Source of the DNA: Streptomyces sp. SID12501
Lineage (GTDB): Bacteria; Actinomycetota; Actinomycetes; Streptomycetales; Streptomycetaceae
DNA: 64,000 nucleotides
NCBI RefSeq assembly: GCF_010550245.1
Contig: NZ_JAAGLU010000023.1
Span: forward strand, 110,801-174,800
Direction of reading: 5' to 3'
Made by a program: the position numbers and the translations under genes. Positions 33,169-42,100 of this stretch are shown one piece after another; the stretch's first letter is position 1; the number at the start of each line of letters is the position of its first letter. The notes beneath the pieces are model-generated. The model searched no databases and had not been told where the DNA came from. It saw nothing but the letters and a program-made list of their open reading frames with translations.

Positions 33169-34413
33169 CTACGAACCGACCTTGCGCTTGTTCCACACGT
33201 CGAACCCGACCGCCGCCAGCAGTACCAGGCCCTTGATGACCTGCTGCCAGTCGGTGCCGATGCCGACGAGGTTCATACCGTTGTTCAGCACGCCCAGGAC
33301 CAGACCACCGATGATCGCGCCGAGGACGGTGCCCACACCGCCGCTCATCGACGCGCCGCCGATGAACGAGGCGGCGATCGCCTCCAGTTCGAAGTTCAGG
33401 CCCGCCTTCGGCGAGGCCGCGTTGAAGCGGGCCGCGAAGACCAGACCCGCCAGCGCGGCGAGCATGCCCATGTTCACGAAGACCAGGAAGGTGACCTTCT
33501 TGTCCTTCACGCCCGACAGCTTGGCCGCCGGGAGGTTGCCGCCGATGGCGTAGACGTGGCGGCCGAAGACAACGTTGCGCATCACGTAGCCGAAGCCGGC
33601 GACCAGCGCGCCGAGGATCAGCAGGACCACCGGGGCACCCTTGTAGCTGGCGAGCAGCATCGTCACCGTGAGGACGGCGGCGGCCAGCGCGACCAGCTTC
33701 AGCAGGAAGAGGTTCCTGGGCAGGATGTCCAGCGAGAACTCCTGCTGCCGCTTGCGGTCCCGGACCTCCTGGAACACCACGAACGCGAGCAGACCGAAGC
33801 CCAGCAGCAGCGTCAGGTTGTGGTAATTGGTGTCCGGGCCGACCTCGGGCAGGAAGCCGTTGGCGACCTTCTGCAGGCCCTCCGGGAACGGGCCGAGCGT
33901 CTGCCCCTCGAGGAAGATCTCGGTCAGGCCGCGGAAGACCAGCATGCCCGCCAGCGTCACGATGAACGACGGGATGCCGAGATACGCGATGAAGAACCCC
34001 TGCGCGGCTCCCGCGAGCGCGCCCATGGCCAGGCACAGCAGCACGGCGAGCGGCCAGGGGACGTCGTTCCTGACCATCAGCACAGCGGCGACCGAGCCGA
34101 TGAACGCGGTCAACGAGCCCACGGACAGGTCGATATGGCCCGCGATGATGACCAGCATCATGCCGATCGCGAGGATCAGGATGTAGCTGTTCTGCAGCAC
34201 CAGGTTGGAGACGTTGCGCGGCAGGATCAGGTCGCCGTTGGTCCACACGGCGAACAGCGCCACGATCACACCGAGGGCGATCAGCATGCCGTACTGCCGC
34301 ATGTTGCGGCGCATACCGTCCAGCAGCAGTTGCAGCAGACCGTCGCCGCCCGGCGAGCCGCTCTTCCCCGGCGGCGCGGGGGCCGGCGTCTTGGCGGTCA
34401 CATCGGTGCTCAT
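33169..34413 (-). CDS. mmsB: Multiple monosaccharide ABC transporter permease
   Basis: A 414-residue integral membrane protein with about ten hydrophobic segments. It carries the RbsC/XylH-type signature AGHIDLSVGSLTAFIG and the EAA-like cytoplasmic loop FGRHVYAIGGNLPAAKLSGV. The long cytoplasmic insert with DRKRQQEF and the extended length (ribose permeases are about 320) match MmsB/GguB/XylH permeases for glucose, galactose, xylose or arabinose. Its start overlaps the ATPase stop (34410-34413). It works with the ATPase at 34410 and binding protein at 35993. Confidence 0.9.
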   Translation of the reverse strand: MSTDVTAKTPAPAPPGKSGSPGGDGLLQLLLDGMRRNMRQYGMLIALGVIVALFAVWTNGDLILPRNVSNLVLQNSYILILAIGMMLVIIAGHIDLSVGSLTAFIGSVAAVLMVRNDVPWPLAVLLCLAMGALAGAAQGFFIAYLGIPSFIVTLAGMLVFRGLTEIFLEGQTLGPFPEGLQKVANGFLPEVGPDTNYHNLTLLLGFGLLAFVVFQEVRDRKRQQEFSLDILPRNLFLLKLVALAAAVLTVTMLLASYKGAPVVLLILGALVAGFGYVMRNVVFGRHVYAIGGNLPAAKLSGVKDKKVTFLVFVNMGMLAALAGLVFAARFNAASPKAGLNFELEAIAASFIGGASMSGGVGTVLGAIIGGLVLGVLNNGMNLVGIGTDWQQVIKGLVLLAAVGFDVWNKRKVGS

Positions 34414-35960
34414 CGCGTTACCTCTTTGTCCTTCGTCATCTGACGCATCAGCGATTCCTGCGAGGCCTCCGCCCGCGAGAACTCACCCGTCAGCCGTCCC
34501 GCGGCCATCGTGTAGATGCGGTCGCACATTCCGAGCAGTTCCGGCAGCTCGGAGGAGATGAAGACAACCGCCTTGCCCTCGGCCGCCAGCTTGTCGATGA
34601 CCGTGTAGATCTCGAACTTGGCACCCACGTCGATCCCGCGGGTCGGCTCGTCCAGGATCAGTACCTCCGGCCCCGCGAAGATCCACTTGCTGAGGACGAC
34701 CTTCTGCTGGTTGCCGCCCGACAGCTTGCCGACCGGCTCGAAAACGGTCGGGGCCTTGATGTTCATGGACTTGCGGAAGCCCTCGGAGACCTTCCGCTCC
34801 TCGTGCTCGTCGACCACACCGTGCTTGGTGACCTTGTTCAGGGCACTGAGCGAGATATTGCGGTTGATGGTGTCGATGAGGTTGAGGCCGTAGTGCTTGC
34901 GGTCCTCGGTGACATAGGCGATGCCGTGCTTGACCGCCTCGGAGACGGACTTCGTACGGATCTCCTTGCCGTCCTTGAGGACCACCCCGCCCGTGTACCG
35001 GCCGTAGGTGCGCCCGAAGACGCTCATCGCGAGTTCGGTGCGCCCGGCGCCCATGAGGCCCGCGATACCGACGATCTCCCCGCGCCGCACGTTGATCGAC
35101 ACATCGTCGACCACCTTGCGCTGCTGGTCGATCGGGTGGTGAACGGTCCAGTTGCGGATCTCCAGGGCGGGCGAGGCGCCCTCTTCCGGCTGGTGCGGGG
35201 TCCGCTCCGGGAAGCGGTGTTCGAGGTCGCGGCCCACCATGCCGTTGATGATCCGGTCCTCGGTGGTCTCCTCGGCCTTCACATCGAGCGTCTCGATGGT
35301 CTGGCCGTCGCGCAGGATGGTCACCGAGTCAGCGACCGTCTCGATCTCGTTCAGCTTGTGCGAAATGATGATCGAGGTGATGCCCTGGTTCTTCAACTCC
35401 AGGATGAGCTCCAGGAGTTTGCCGCTGTCCTCGTCGTTCAGTGCGGCCGTCGGCTCGTCCAGGATGAGCAGCTTCACCTTCTTCGAGAGCGCCTTGGCGA
35501 TCTCGACGAGCTGCTGCTTGCCCACGCCGATGTCGGCGACCCGCGTCTGCGGGTTCTCGTCCAGCCCGACCCGCCGCAGCAGCTCGGTGGCGTGCCGCAG
35601 CGTCTCGTTCCAGCTGATGAACCCGCGCGAGGCGTGTTCGTTGCCGAGGAAGATGTTCTCCGCGATGGACATGTAGGGCACCAGGGCCAGTTCCTGATGG
35701 ATGATCACGATGCCGCGGTGCTCGCTGGCCCTGATGTCCTTGAAGGACACGACCTCCCCCTCGAAGAGGATGTCCCCCTCGTAGGTTCCGTGCGGGTGGA
35801 CGCCGGAGAGGACCTTCATCAAGGTCGACTTGCCGGCGCCGTTCTCCCCGCAGATGGCATGGACCTCGCCCTGACGGACGGTCAGTGTGACGTCCGACAG
35901 CGCTTTCACGCCGGGAAAGGTCTTGACGATCGAGCGCATTTCCAGGACGGGTCCCGCCAT
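34410..35960 (-). CDS. mmsA: Multiple monosaccharide ABC transporter ATPase
   Basis: A 516-residue double ATPase of the sugar-import type. The N-terminal domain has a full Walker A (CGENGAGKSTLMKVLSG) and DEPTAALND. The C-terminal half has a degenerate Walker A (GLMGAGRTELAMSVFG), the signature KLSGGNQQKVVLSKW and DEPTRGIDVGAK, the normal asymmetry in this subfamily. The chosen ATG at 35960 starts MAGPVLEMRSIVKTFPGVKA. Downstream it overlaps the permease start by 4 bases; upstream it is 32 bases from the binding-protein stop. Confidence 0.93.
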   Translation of the reverse strand: MAGPVLEMRSIVKTFPGVKALSDVTLTVRQGEVHAICGENGAGKSTLMKVLSGVHPHGTYEGDILFEGEVVSFKDIRASEHRGIVIIHQELALVPYMSIAENIFLGNEHASRGFISWNETLRHATELLRRVGLDENPQTRVADIGVGKQQLVEIAKALSKKVKLLILDEPTAALNDEDSGKLLELILELKNQGITSIIISHKLNEIETVADSVTILRDGQTIETLDVKAEETTEDRIINGMVGRDLEHRFPERTPHQPEEGASPALEIRNWTVHHPIDQQRKVVDDVSINVRRGEIVGIAGLMGAGRTELAMSVFGRTYGRYTGGVVLKDGKEIRTKSVSEAVKHGIAYVTEDRKHYGLNLIDTINRNISLSALNKVTKHGVVDEHEERKVSEGFRKSMNIKAPTVFEPVGKLSGGNQQKVVLSKWIFAGPEVLILDEPTRGIDVGAKFEIYTVIDKLAAEGKAVVFISSELPELLGMCDRIYTMAAGRLTGEFSRAEASQESLMRQMTKDKEVTR

Positions 35961-35992
35961 GGTCGTGCCTGCCAATCTATGGTGTGCGGGTG

Positions 35993-37105
35993 TTACTTGA
36001 GGTCGCCGGCCTTGATGTAACCGGAGTCGACGACGACCTTCTGGTAGTTCGTCTTGTCGACGCTCACCGGGACCAGCAGGTACGCGGGAACGACCTTCGA
36101 ACCGTTGTCGTACGTCTTGGTGTCGTTGGTCTCCGGGGTCTCGCCGGTGAGCGCCGCGTCGACCATGTTCGAGGCCACCTTGGCGAGTTCGCGGGTGTCC
36201 TTGTAGACGGTCATCGACTGCTCGTCGGCGATGATCGACTTCACCGAGGCGACCTCGGCGTCCTGGCCGGTGACGACCGGCAGCGGCTTGTCCTTGGAGC
36301 CGTAGTCGTCCGACTTCAGCGAGGACAGGATGCCGATGGAGATACCGTCGTACGGCGAGAGCACCGCGTCGACCCGCTCGGTCTTGTAGGCCGCGGTCAG
36401 GATGTCGTCCATGCGCTTCTGCGCGGTGCCGCCGTCCCAGCGGAGCGTGGTGACCTGGGTCAGCGCGGTCTGGCCGGACCTGACGACGAGCTGCTTCTTG
36501 TCGATGTACGGCTGCAGGACCTTCATCGCGCCGCCGAAGAAGTACTTCGTGTTGTTGTCGTCGTTCGAGCCGGCGAACAGCTCGATGTTGAACGGGCCCT
36601 TCTTCGAGCCGTCCGCGAGGCCGAGCTTCTCCAGGATGTAGTTGCCCTGGAGCGCGCCGACCTTCTCGTTGTCGAAGGACGCGTAGTAGTCGACGTTCTT
36701 CGTGCCGAGGATCAGACGGTCGTAGGAGATGACCGGGATCTTGGCGTCGGCGGCCTGCTGCAGCACGTTGTTCAGCGACTTGTTGTCGATGGCCGCGATG
36801 ATCAGCGCCTTCACACCCTGCGTGATCAGGTTCTCGATCTGCGACACCTGCTGGTCGGGGTCGTCCTCGCCGTAGACCAGGGTGGTCTTGTAGCCCTTCG
36901 ACTTCAGGTCCTTGACGACGTTGGCGCCGTCGGCGATCCAACGCTCCGAGGACTTGGTGGGCATCGCGATGCCGATGGTGCCGCCCTTGGCACTGTCCCC
37001 GCTCGCGTCGCTGCCACCCTCACCGCTCTGCCCGCAGGCGGAGAGGGAGAGGGCGAGGGCAGCCGAGCTGGCTATGGCGGAGAGTACGGCTCTGCGAGTA
37101 CGCAT
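35993..37105 (-). CDS. chvE: ChvE-type monosaccharide-binding lipoprotein
   Basis: A 370-residue periplasmic-binding-fold lipoprotein: signal MRTRRAVLSAIASSAALALS, lipobox LSAC, then GTIGIAMPTKSSERWIADG, VEDDPDQQ-like repeat strand (LVYGEDDPDQQVSQIENLI), ALIIAAIDNKSLNNVLQQAA and PVISYDRLI. These are the ribose/ChvE fold signatures. Three in-frame ATGs sit at the start; AAGGA is best spaced to ATG 37105. It heads the transporter part of the operon and lies 143 bases after the U32-like gene; that gap holds one more TGTTCGA (37205-37211). Expected ligands are aldoses such as glucose, galactose, arabinose or xylose. Confidence 0.9.
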   Translation of the reverse strand: MRTRRAVLSAIASSAALALSLSACGQSGEGGSDASGDSAKGGTIGIAMPTKSSERWIADGANVVKDLKSKGYKTTLVYGEDDPDQQVSQIENLITQGVKALIIAAIDNKSLNNVLQQAADAKIPVISYDRLILGTKNVDYYASFDNEKVGALQGNYILEKLGLADGSKKGPFNIELFAGSNDDNNTKYFFGGAMKVLQPYIDKKQLVVRSGQTALTQVTTLRWDGGTAQKRMDDILTAAYKTERVDAVLSPYDGISIGILSSLKSDDYGSKDKPLPVVTGQDAEVASVKSIIADEQSMTVYKDTRELAKVASNMVDAALTGETPETNDTKTYDNGSKVVPAYLLVPVSVDKTNYQKVVVDSGYIKAGDLK

Positions 37106-37248
37106 GATCATCATCCTTGATGTCGTGAGGCCAGGAGCGGTCTGGCGGTTCGGGCGCCCTGTCGGCGGTGCGTAAGGAACCCGAGAGAGATTCGTGTCGG
37201 AGTCTGTTCGACTGCGTCGTGTTTTGTGAAGGGGCGTTGTCCGTAACG

Positions 37249-38217
37249 TTATGCAGGCGTTTCGAACCGCTTGAGATCGCCGGGCAGTCGCGAGCCGAGC
37301 GGGGCCATGTCGCCGTCGGCCCCGTGCCGCGCGAGCAGGTCCAGCGCGAGCCGGCCGCGACGTACCCTCTCCTTGGCCGTGTTCAGCGCCAGATCGCGCA
37401 TGTGGTTGCCGTAGGGGTAGATCCCGGGTGCCTTCGACAGGCCGAACTTCAGGTAGAGCGGTGCCCCGCGCCGGATCAGCTCGGCGACCTCGTACATCCG
37501 GATGTAGCCGCCGAGGTCGTCGGGGGCCTCGATGTACATGTCCATCGGAGCGGCCGACACCCGCCGGATCTCCGTGAGGTGATCGAGCGTCAGATCGCTC
37601 GGCACGTTGATCGAGTCACCGCCGAGGTTCTCGTACACGGCGTACGCGGCCGGGTTCACCGGCCCGATCAGCGCCGACACCTTGAGCGTCGTCCCGGCCG
37701 GGATGATGCCGGCCAGCCGCGCCCGGTGCAGGGCCCACAGCACGCCCTCGTCGGCGACGAGCAGGCACTGCACGCCCAGCTCGGTCGCGCGTACGGCGTC
37801 CTCGACACACCCGGCGACCGCGTCGTGACCGCGGGCGCGCAGGCCGCCGCCCTTGGAGTCGGTACGGGTGGAGCCGCCGATGTCCCAGGTGCCGCGCGGA
37901 CCGGTGAACAGGCAGAGCTCGATGTCGCGCTCGGCCGTCGTCTCCACCATCTCGGTGATCTCGGCGTCGGTGAGCATCCAGACACCGCTGCCCTGGCTGA
38001 CCCGGTGGATCGGCACATCGAGCCGCGAGGCCTCCTTGAGGACCACGCCGAGCGCCTCGGGCCCCTCGACGGAGGGAACCTCGGTACGCCAGCGTCCCCC
38101 ACCGGGGAAGGTGTGCGGAGAGGCGTCGGCGGGGTCGAGGGCGGGCGCGCCCAGGCCGAGCGCGGCGAGCGCCTGCTCTCCGGGGCGGCGGGCTGCGGAG
38201 GCGGTGGTGTCGGTCAC
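37249..38217 (-). CDS. U32-peptidase-like TIM-barrel protein, function unknown
   Basis: A 322-residue protein starting at GTG 38217 (AAGGA six bases upstream). Strands and helices alternate as in a TIM barrel: DVPIHRVSQGSGVWMLTDAE, IELCLFTGPRGTWDIGGSTR, GVQCLLVADEGVLWALHRA, LKVSALIGPVNPAAYAVYEN and GAPLYLKFGLSKAPGIYPYG. It resembles proteins labelled peptidase U32 family in Streptomyces sugar-acid operons. Only three cysteines are present and not in the Fe-S cluster spacing of TrhP/UbiU, so proteolysis or RNA modification is unlikely. Position between a dehydrogenase and a sugar importer suggests a lyase, isomerase or sensor step in sugar-acid metabolism; this is inference. Confidence 0.7.
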   Translation of the reverse strand: MTDTTASAARRPGEQALAALGLGAPALDPADASPHTFPGGGRWRTEVPSVEGPEALGVVLKEASRLDVPIHRVSQGSGVWMLTDAEITEMVETTAERDIELCLFTGPRGTWDIGGSTRTDSKGGGLRARGHDAVAGCVEDAVRATELGVQCLLVADEGVLWALHRARLAGIIPAGTTLKVSALIGPVNPAAYAVYENLGGDSINVPSDLTLDHLTEIRRVSAAPMDMYIEAPDDLGGYIRMYEVAELIRRGAPLYLKFGLSKAPGIYPYGNHMRDLALNTAKERVRRGRLALDLLARHGADGDMAPLGSRLPGDLKRFETPA

Positions 38218-38391
38218 AATCTGTCCTTCAGGATCGGCAGGCCCGGCAGGTCCGGCGGTTCGGCGGGTTCGCGAGGTCCGGCAGGTTCGGTATTTCGGAC
38301 AAGGTTCGCGGCTCTGGGTGCACAAGGCTTTGGATGTACGCCGGTACGGAGTCGTCAGGTACCCCGTACCGGCGTACGGCTCAGGGGTGTG

Positions 38392-39396
38392 TCATGGCCG
38401 CAGCAGGACCTTTCCGACCTTCGGATCGCCGGATCCCACCAACTCGATGGCCTGCGGAAACTCCTCCAGCGGCAGCTCGTGCGTGACGAGCGGCAGCGGG
38501 TCGAGGAGCCCGGCCCCGAAGACCCGTACCGTGTGCGCCCAGGCATCCGGCGCCGCACCGAACACGGTGTGCACCTCCAGCTGCCGTACGACGAGATCCG
38601 TCGGGTCCAGCCCGTCCGCGCCCGCCGCCGGGATCCCCGTAAGGACCAGCCGCCCGCCGCGCCGCAGCAGGGCGGCGGCGGTGACCGCCGCGTCCGCGGA
38701 CCCGGCGGTCTCGATGACGACGTCGAAGTCGCCGGGGAGCTCCTGGTCCTTGGTGCGGAAGTCGGTGGCGCCGAACTTCTTCGACAGCTCGGCGCGGTCC
38801 GGTCGCGTCCCCACGACGAGCAGCTCGGACGGCGAGCCCGCCTTCAGGAACTGAATGGCGAACATCCCGAGCGTCCCGGTGCCCACGACGGCGACCCGCT
38901 CGCCTGGAACGGCGTTCGCCTTGAGCGCGGCGGCGGCGATGCACGCGGCCGGCTCCAGCAGCGCCGCCGCCGTGAGATCCGCGTCCTCGGGCAGAACGTG
39001 CAGCAGCCGGGCGGGCAGCGTCAGCGTGGTGGCCATCGCGCCGGGCTCGGTGAACCCGGTCTCCTCGTACCCCGCCGAGCACAACGTTGTCTCTCCCGCG
39101 TGACAGCGGTCGCACACCTGGCAGTTGCGGAAGCCCTCGCCAACCACCTTGCTGCCCACAAGAGTTGACGGCACTCCGGCCCCGACCGCGGTCACCGTGC
39201 CGGACCACTCGTGACCCGGCGTGAGGGGGTAACGGACGTACCCCTCCGGCCTGTTGCCCTGGTAGACCTCGCGGTCGCTGCCGCAGATGCCGACGGCGTG
39301 CACCCGGACGAGGGCCTCGCCCGCCTCCGGCTGACGAGGCTCGTGCGACACCAGACGGTGCTCACCCGGAGCCTCGATCACTACCGCGCTGCTCAC
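38392..39396 (-). CDS. Zinc-dependent alcohol/polyol dehydrogenase (MDR family)
   Basis: A 334-residue medium-chain dehydrogenase. Catalytic zinc ligands: Cys in GICGSDREVY and His-Glu in TPGHEWSG. The structural zinc loop is CQVCDRCHAGETTLC. The NAD(P)-binding fold is VAVVGTGTLGMFAIQFLKAG, followed by ELLVVGTRPDRAEL. The GTG start at 39396 overlaps the dehydratase stop (GTGA), so the pair is coupled. It resembles threonine or sorbitol dehydrogenases. In this operon it probably oxidises a sugar, a sugar acid or a keto-deoxy intermediate. Confidence 0.9.
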   Translation of the reverse strand: MSSAVVIEAPGEHRLVSHEPRQPEAGEALVRVHAVGICGSDREVYQGNRPEGYVRYPLTPGHEWSGTVTAVGAGVPSTLVGSKVVGEGFRNCQVCDRCHAGETTLCSAGYEETGFTEPGAMATTLTLPARLLHVLPEDADLTAAALLEPAACIAAAALKANAVPGERVAVVGTGTLGMFAIQFLKAGSPSELLVVGTRPDRAELSKKFGATDFRTKDQELPGDFDVVIETAGSADAAVTAAALLRRGGRLVLTGIPAAGADGLDPTDLVVRQLEVHTVFGAAPDAWAHTVRVFGAGLLDPLPLVTHELPLEEFPQAIELVGSGDPKVGKVLLRP

Positions 39397-40550
39397 TCGG
39401 TCCCCTTGGGCTTGCGCTGCTCCCAGCCCTCGGCCCACAGGTCGAAGCGGGCCTGCTGCTGCGGGAACTCCGCCGCCGCGTCCACGTCCAGCTCGACACC
39501 GAGGCCGGGCTTGTCGGAGAGGTGGAAGTAGCCGTCCACGACCTCCGGGGCGCCCGAGACGATCTTCTTGATCTCCGCGTCCGCGAAGTCGTTGAAGTGC
39601 TCGAGGATCTTGAAGTTCGGGGAGGTGAACCCGACCTGGAGGGAGGCCGCGGTCAGTACCGGTCCGCCCACGTTGTGCGGCGCGACCAGCACGTAGTGGG
39701 TCTCGGCGGTCGCGGCCAGCTTGCGGGTCTCCCAGATGCCGCCGATGTGACCGACGTCGGGCTGGATGATGTCCACGGCCTGGCTCTCGAAGAGCTCCCG
39801 GAACTCGATCCGGTCGTGGATCCGCTCACCCGTGGCCACCGGGATGTCGACCTTGGCGGCGACCTTCTCCAGCGCCTTCAGGTTCTCCGGCGGGCAGGGC
39901 TCCTCCAGCCACGCGGGCTTGAAGGGCGCCAGGTCCTTGGCGAGGCGGATGGCGGTGGCGGGGGAGAAGCGGCCGTGCATCTCCAGCATCAGCTCGGTGT
40001 CCGGCCCGATGGCGTCCCGCACGGCCTCGATCAGGGAGACCGCGTACAGGCTCTGCTCGTGGTCCAGCTCGAAGTGGCCGGTCCCGAAGGGGTCGATCTT
40101 GAGCGCCTTGTAACCGCGCTCGACGACTCCCTTCGCCGCCTTGTGGTACGCCTCCGGAGTGCGCTCGGTGGTGTACCAGCCGTTGGCGTACGCCTTGACC
40201 TTGTCGGTCACCTTGCCGCCGAGCAGCTGCCACACCGGCACGCCGAGGGCCTTGCCCTTGATGTCCCAGCACGCCATCTCGATCACCGCGATGCCGGACA
40301 TCACGATCTCGCCGGCCCGGCCGTAGTCGCCGTACTTCATCCGCTTGACGAGGTCCTCGACTGCGAACGGGTCGGAGCCGAGAATGTGATTGGTCTGGGC
40401 CTCGTGCAGATAACCGAGCAGGGCGTCGGTGTGGCCCAGCATGCGGGTCTCGCCGACGCCGGTGAGTCCCTCGTCGGTGTGCACCTGGACGTAGGTCAGG
40501 TTCCGCCACGGCGTCCCGACCACGTGCGTGCTGATTCCCGTGATGCGCAC
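39393..40550 (-). CDS. Enolase-superfamily sugar-acid dehydratase (galactonate dehydratase-like)
   Basis: A 385-residue mandelate racemase/muconate lactonizing-type enzyme. The capping domain is residues 1-120 (MRITGISTHVVGTPWRNLTY). In the barrel, ALKIDPFG (150-156) gives a KxD, EMHGRF carries E190 and H192, WLEEP E216/E217, ATGERIH E242, QPDVGHIGG D265 and APHNVGGP H292. This is the metal-site and Asp-His arrangement of D-galactonate/gluconate-type dehydratases, except that DgoD has Asp-x-His where this protein has Glu-x-His. It would dehydrate an aldonate to a 2-keto-3-deoxy acid. It is the first gene of the operon, with a cluster of TGTTCGA sites upstream. Exact substrate is not decided by sequence. 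Confidence 0.88.
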   Translation of the reverse strand: MRITGISTHVVGTPWRNLTYVQVHTDEGLTGVGETRMLGHTDALLGYLHEAQTNHILGSDPFAVEDLVKRMKYGDYGRAGEIVMSGIAVIEMACWDIKGKALGVPVWQLLGGKVTDKVKAYANGWYTTERTPEAYHKAAKGVVERGYKALKIDPFGTGHFELDHEQSLYAVSLIEAVRDAIGPDTELMLEMHGRFSPATAIRLAKDLAPFKPAWLEEPCPPENLKALEKVAAKVDIPVATGERIHDRIEFRELFESQAVDIIQPDVGHIGGIWETRKLAATAETHYVLVAPHNVGGPVLTAASLQVGFTSPNFKILEHFNDFADAEIKKIVSGAPEVVDGYFHLSDKPGLGVELDVDAAAEFPQQQARFDLWAEGWEQRKPKGTE

Positions 40551-40574
40551 GGTACTCCCTAAGTCCTCTTGGCC

Positions 40575-40653
40575 TGTTCGAGATTTCGTCACTTGTTCGA
40601 AATGCTGTCGCGACAGTAAGGATGCTTCGGGCAGAGTGTCAATGGGTCGAACA
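40575..40653. promoter_or_regulatory. Cluster of TGTTCGA elements before the dehydratase operon
   Basis: TGTTCGAGATTTCG (40575-40588) and TGTTCGAAAT (40594-40603) are direct repeats 19 bases apart, 25-53 bases upstream of the dehydratase start. An inverted copy, TCGAACA, lies at 40647-40653. Related sequences precede the GH51 and ytfQ genes. Confidence 0.6.
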
Positions 40654-40785
40654 AACAACCGTTGCCGCGTTTTGGACTGCCGCCGTCCGTTCCCACATTG
40701 CCGCACCGACCCCCCTGCTGCCCGCCGACTGTCGCGTTATCCAACCGTGACGACCTCCCTGACGCAGCCCTCTTGACCGCCGCCG

Positions 40786-40803
40786 ATTGTTAGCGCTCAC
40801 AAT
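40786..40803. promoter_or_regulatory. LacI-type operator upstream of the LacI regulator
   Basis: ATTGTTAGCGCTCACAAT (40786-40803) is palindromic except for one base pair and closely matches the symmetric lac operator, with the central AGCGCT typical of LacI-family sites. It lies about 200 bases before the LacI gene and between divergent transcripts. Binding by the adjacent regulator is inferred. Confidence 0.65.
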
Positions 40804-40994
40804 GACCTCCGCATTCACCAATCGTCGCCCAACGGCATCGAGGGAGGTACGAGCGTCATGTCGGCAGTGCCCCAACCTGCTAGCCCGCCCGGCGCCTCGG
40901 GGCTTTCCGGAAGCCCCGAGTGAGGCCGGCGGCGCGAAGACGACCGCCCGCACCACAGGACTTATCCGCAGACAGACGCCAGGGAGGTGCAGCC

Positions 40995-42053
40995 GTGACA
41001 CACTCGCCGATCCAGTCGCAGCTCCGGCCGCCCACCATGGCCGACGTGGCACGCCAGGCCGGCGTGTCCCACCAGACCGTGTCCCGCGTACTGGGCGACC
41101 ACCCCAACGTGCGGGACGAGACACGGGCCAGGGTGCTGCAGGCCATCGAGGAGATGGGCTACCGCCGAAACTCCTCCGCACGGGCGCTGGCGACCAGGCG
41201 CACCCTGACCCTGGGTGTGGTCGCCTCCAACACCACGCTGTACGGGCCGGCCAGCACGCTGTTCGCGCTGGAGGAGGCGGCACGTGCCGAGGGGTATCTC
41301 GTCTCGACGGTCAGCCTGCGCGAACTGACGGTCGAAACGCTGTCCGAGGCCATGCACCGGCTCAGCGAGGGCGGGGTGGAGGGAGTGATCGCCCTCGCCC
41401 CGCAGCGGTCGGCGGTCGAGGCCCTCACCGAACTCCGCCATCCCTTCCCGGTGGTGGCGGTGGGCACCGGCTCCGGCGTGGAGATCCCCAGCGTCAACGT
41501 GGATCAGCGGCTGGGCGCGCGGCTGGCCACCCGTCATCTGCTCGCCACGGGCCACCGCACGGTCTGGCATCTCGCCGGGCCCGAGAACTGGCAGGAGGCG
41601 GTGGACCGGGCCGACGGCTGGCGGATGACCCTGGAAGAGGCCGGCGTGGAACCGCCGTCGCCGCTGCGGGGCGACTGGAGTCCGCTCTCGGGTTATCGTG
41701 CGGGCCAGGAACTGGCCGGCTGGGTGGGCCGGGGTCTGACCGCCGTCTTCGTCGCCAACGACCAGATGGCACTGGGGGTGTTGTGGGCGCTGCGTGAGGC
41801 GGGCGTGCGCATTCCCCAGGACGTCGCGGTGGTCGGCTTCGACGACATCCCGGAGTCGGAGTTCTTCGCTCCGCCGCTCACCACCGTCCGGCAGGACTTC
41901 TCGGCGGTCGGCAAGCAGAGCATCGCCCTGCTGCTGGATCTCATCGAGGGCCGTACCCCCTCCGGGACGCCCCAGGTCGCCATCGAACCCCAACTCCTCG
42001 TCCGCGCCAGCACTTTCCCCTACGCCCCTCAGTCGGCGACCGCTCCCGGCTGA
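40995..42053 (+). CDS. LacI-family sugar-responsive repressor
   Basis: A 352-residue regulator. The helix-turn-helix (TMADVARQAGVSHQTVSRVL then GDHPNVRDETRARVLQAI) is near the N-terminus, with the hinge YRRNSSARALATRRTLTLGV. The effector domain is of ribose-binding type (VNVDQRLGARLATRHLLATG, AVFVANDQMALGVLWALREA, VAVVGFDDIPESEFFAPPLT). GTG 40995 has AGGGAGG eight bases upstream. It lies directly before, and codirectional with, the ytfQRT-type transporter, and divergent from the dehydratase operon. It probably represses one or both in the absence of sugar. The lac-like palindrome at 40786 suggests autoregulation. Confidence 0.92.
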   Translation: MTHSPIQSQLRPPTMADVARQAGVSHQTVSRVLGDHPNVRDETRARVLQAIEEMGYRRNSSARALATRRTLTLGVVASNTTLYGPASTLFALEEAARAEGYLVSTVSLRELTVETLSEAMHRLSEGGVEGVIALAPQRSAVEALTELRHPFPVVAVGTGSGVEIPSVNVDQRLGARLATRHLLATGHRTVWHLAGPENWQEAVDRADGWRMTLEEAGVEPPSPLRGDWSPLSGYRAGQELAGWVGRGLTAVFVANDQMALGVLWALREAGVRIPQDVAVVGFDDIPESEFFAPPLTTVRQDFSAVGKQSIALLLDLIEGRTPSGTPQVAIEPQLLVRASTFPYAPQSATAPG

Positions 42054-42100
42054 GGGGGCACCGACCGGTTCGACGATCGTCCCCGCCCCACCAGCGTGGC

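Noticed and set aside
35993..36941. N-terminal extension fusing the sugar ATPase with the region upstream
   Set aside because: The added part is antisense-frame composition over the binding-protein gene; the ATPase starts at 35960.
37243..37252. GTAACGTTAT as an operator before the binding-protein gene
   Set aside because: It overlaps the stop codon of the U32-like gene and has no second copy, so it is probably chance.
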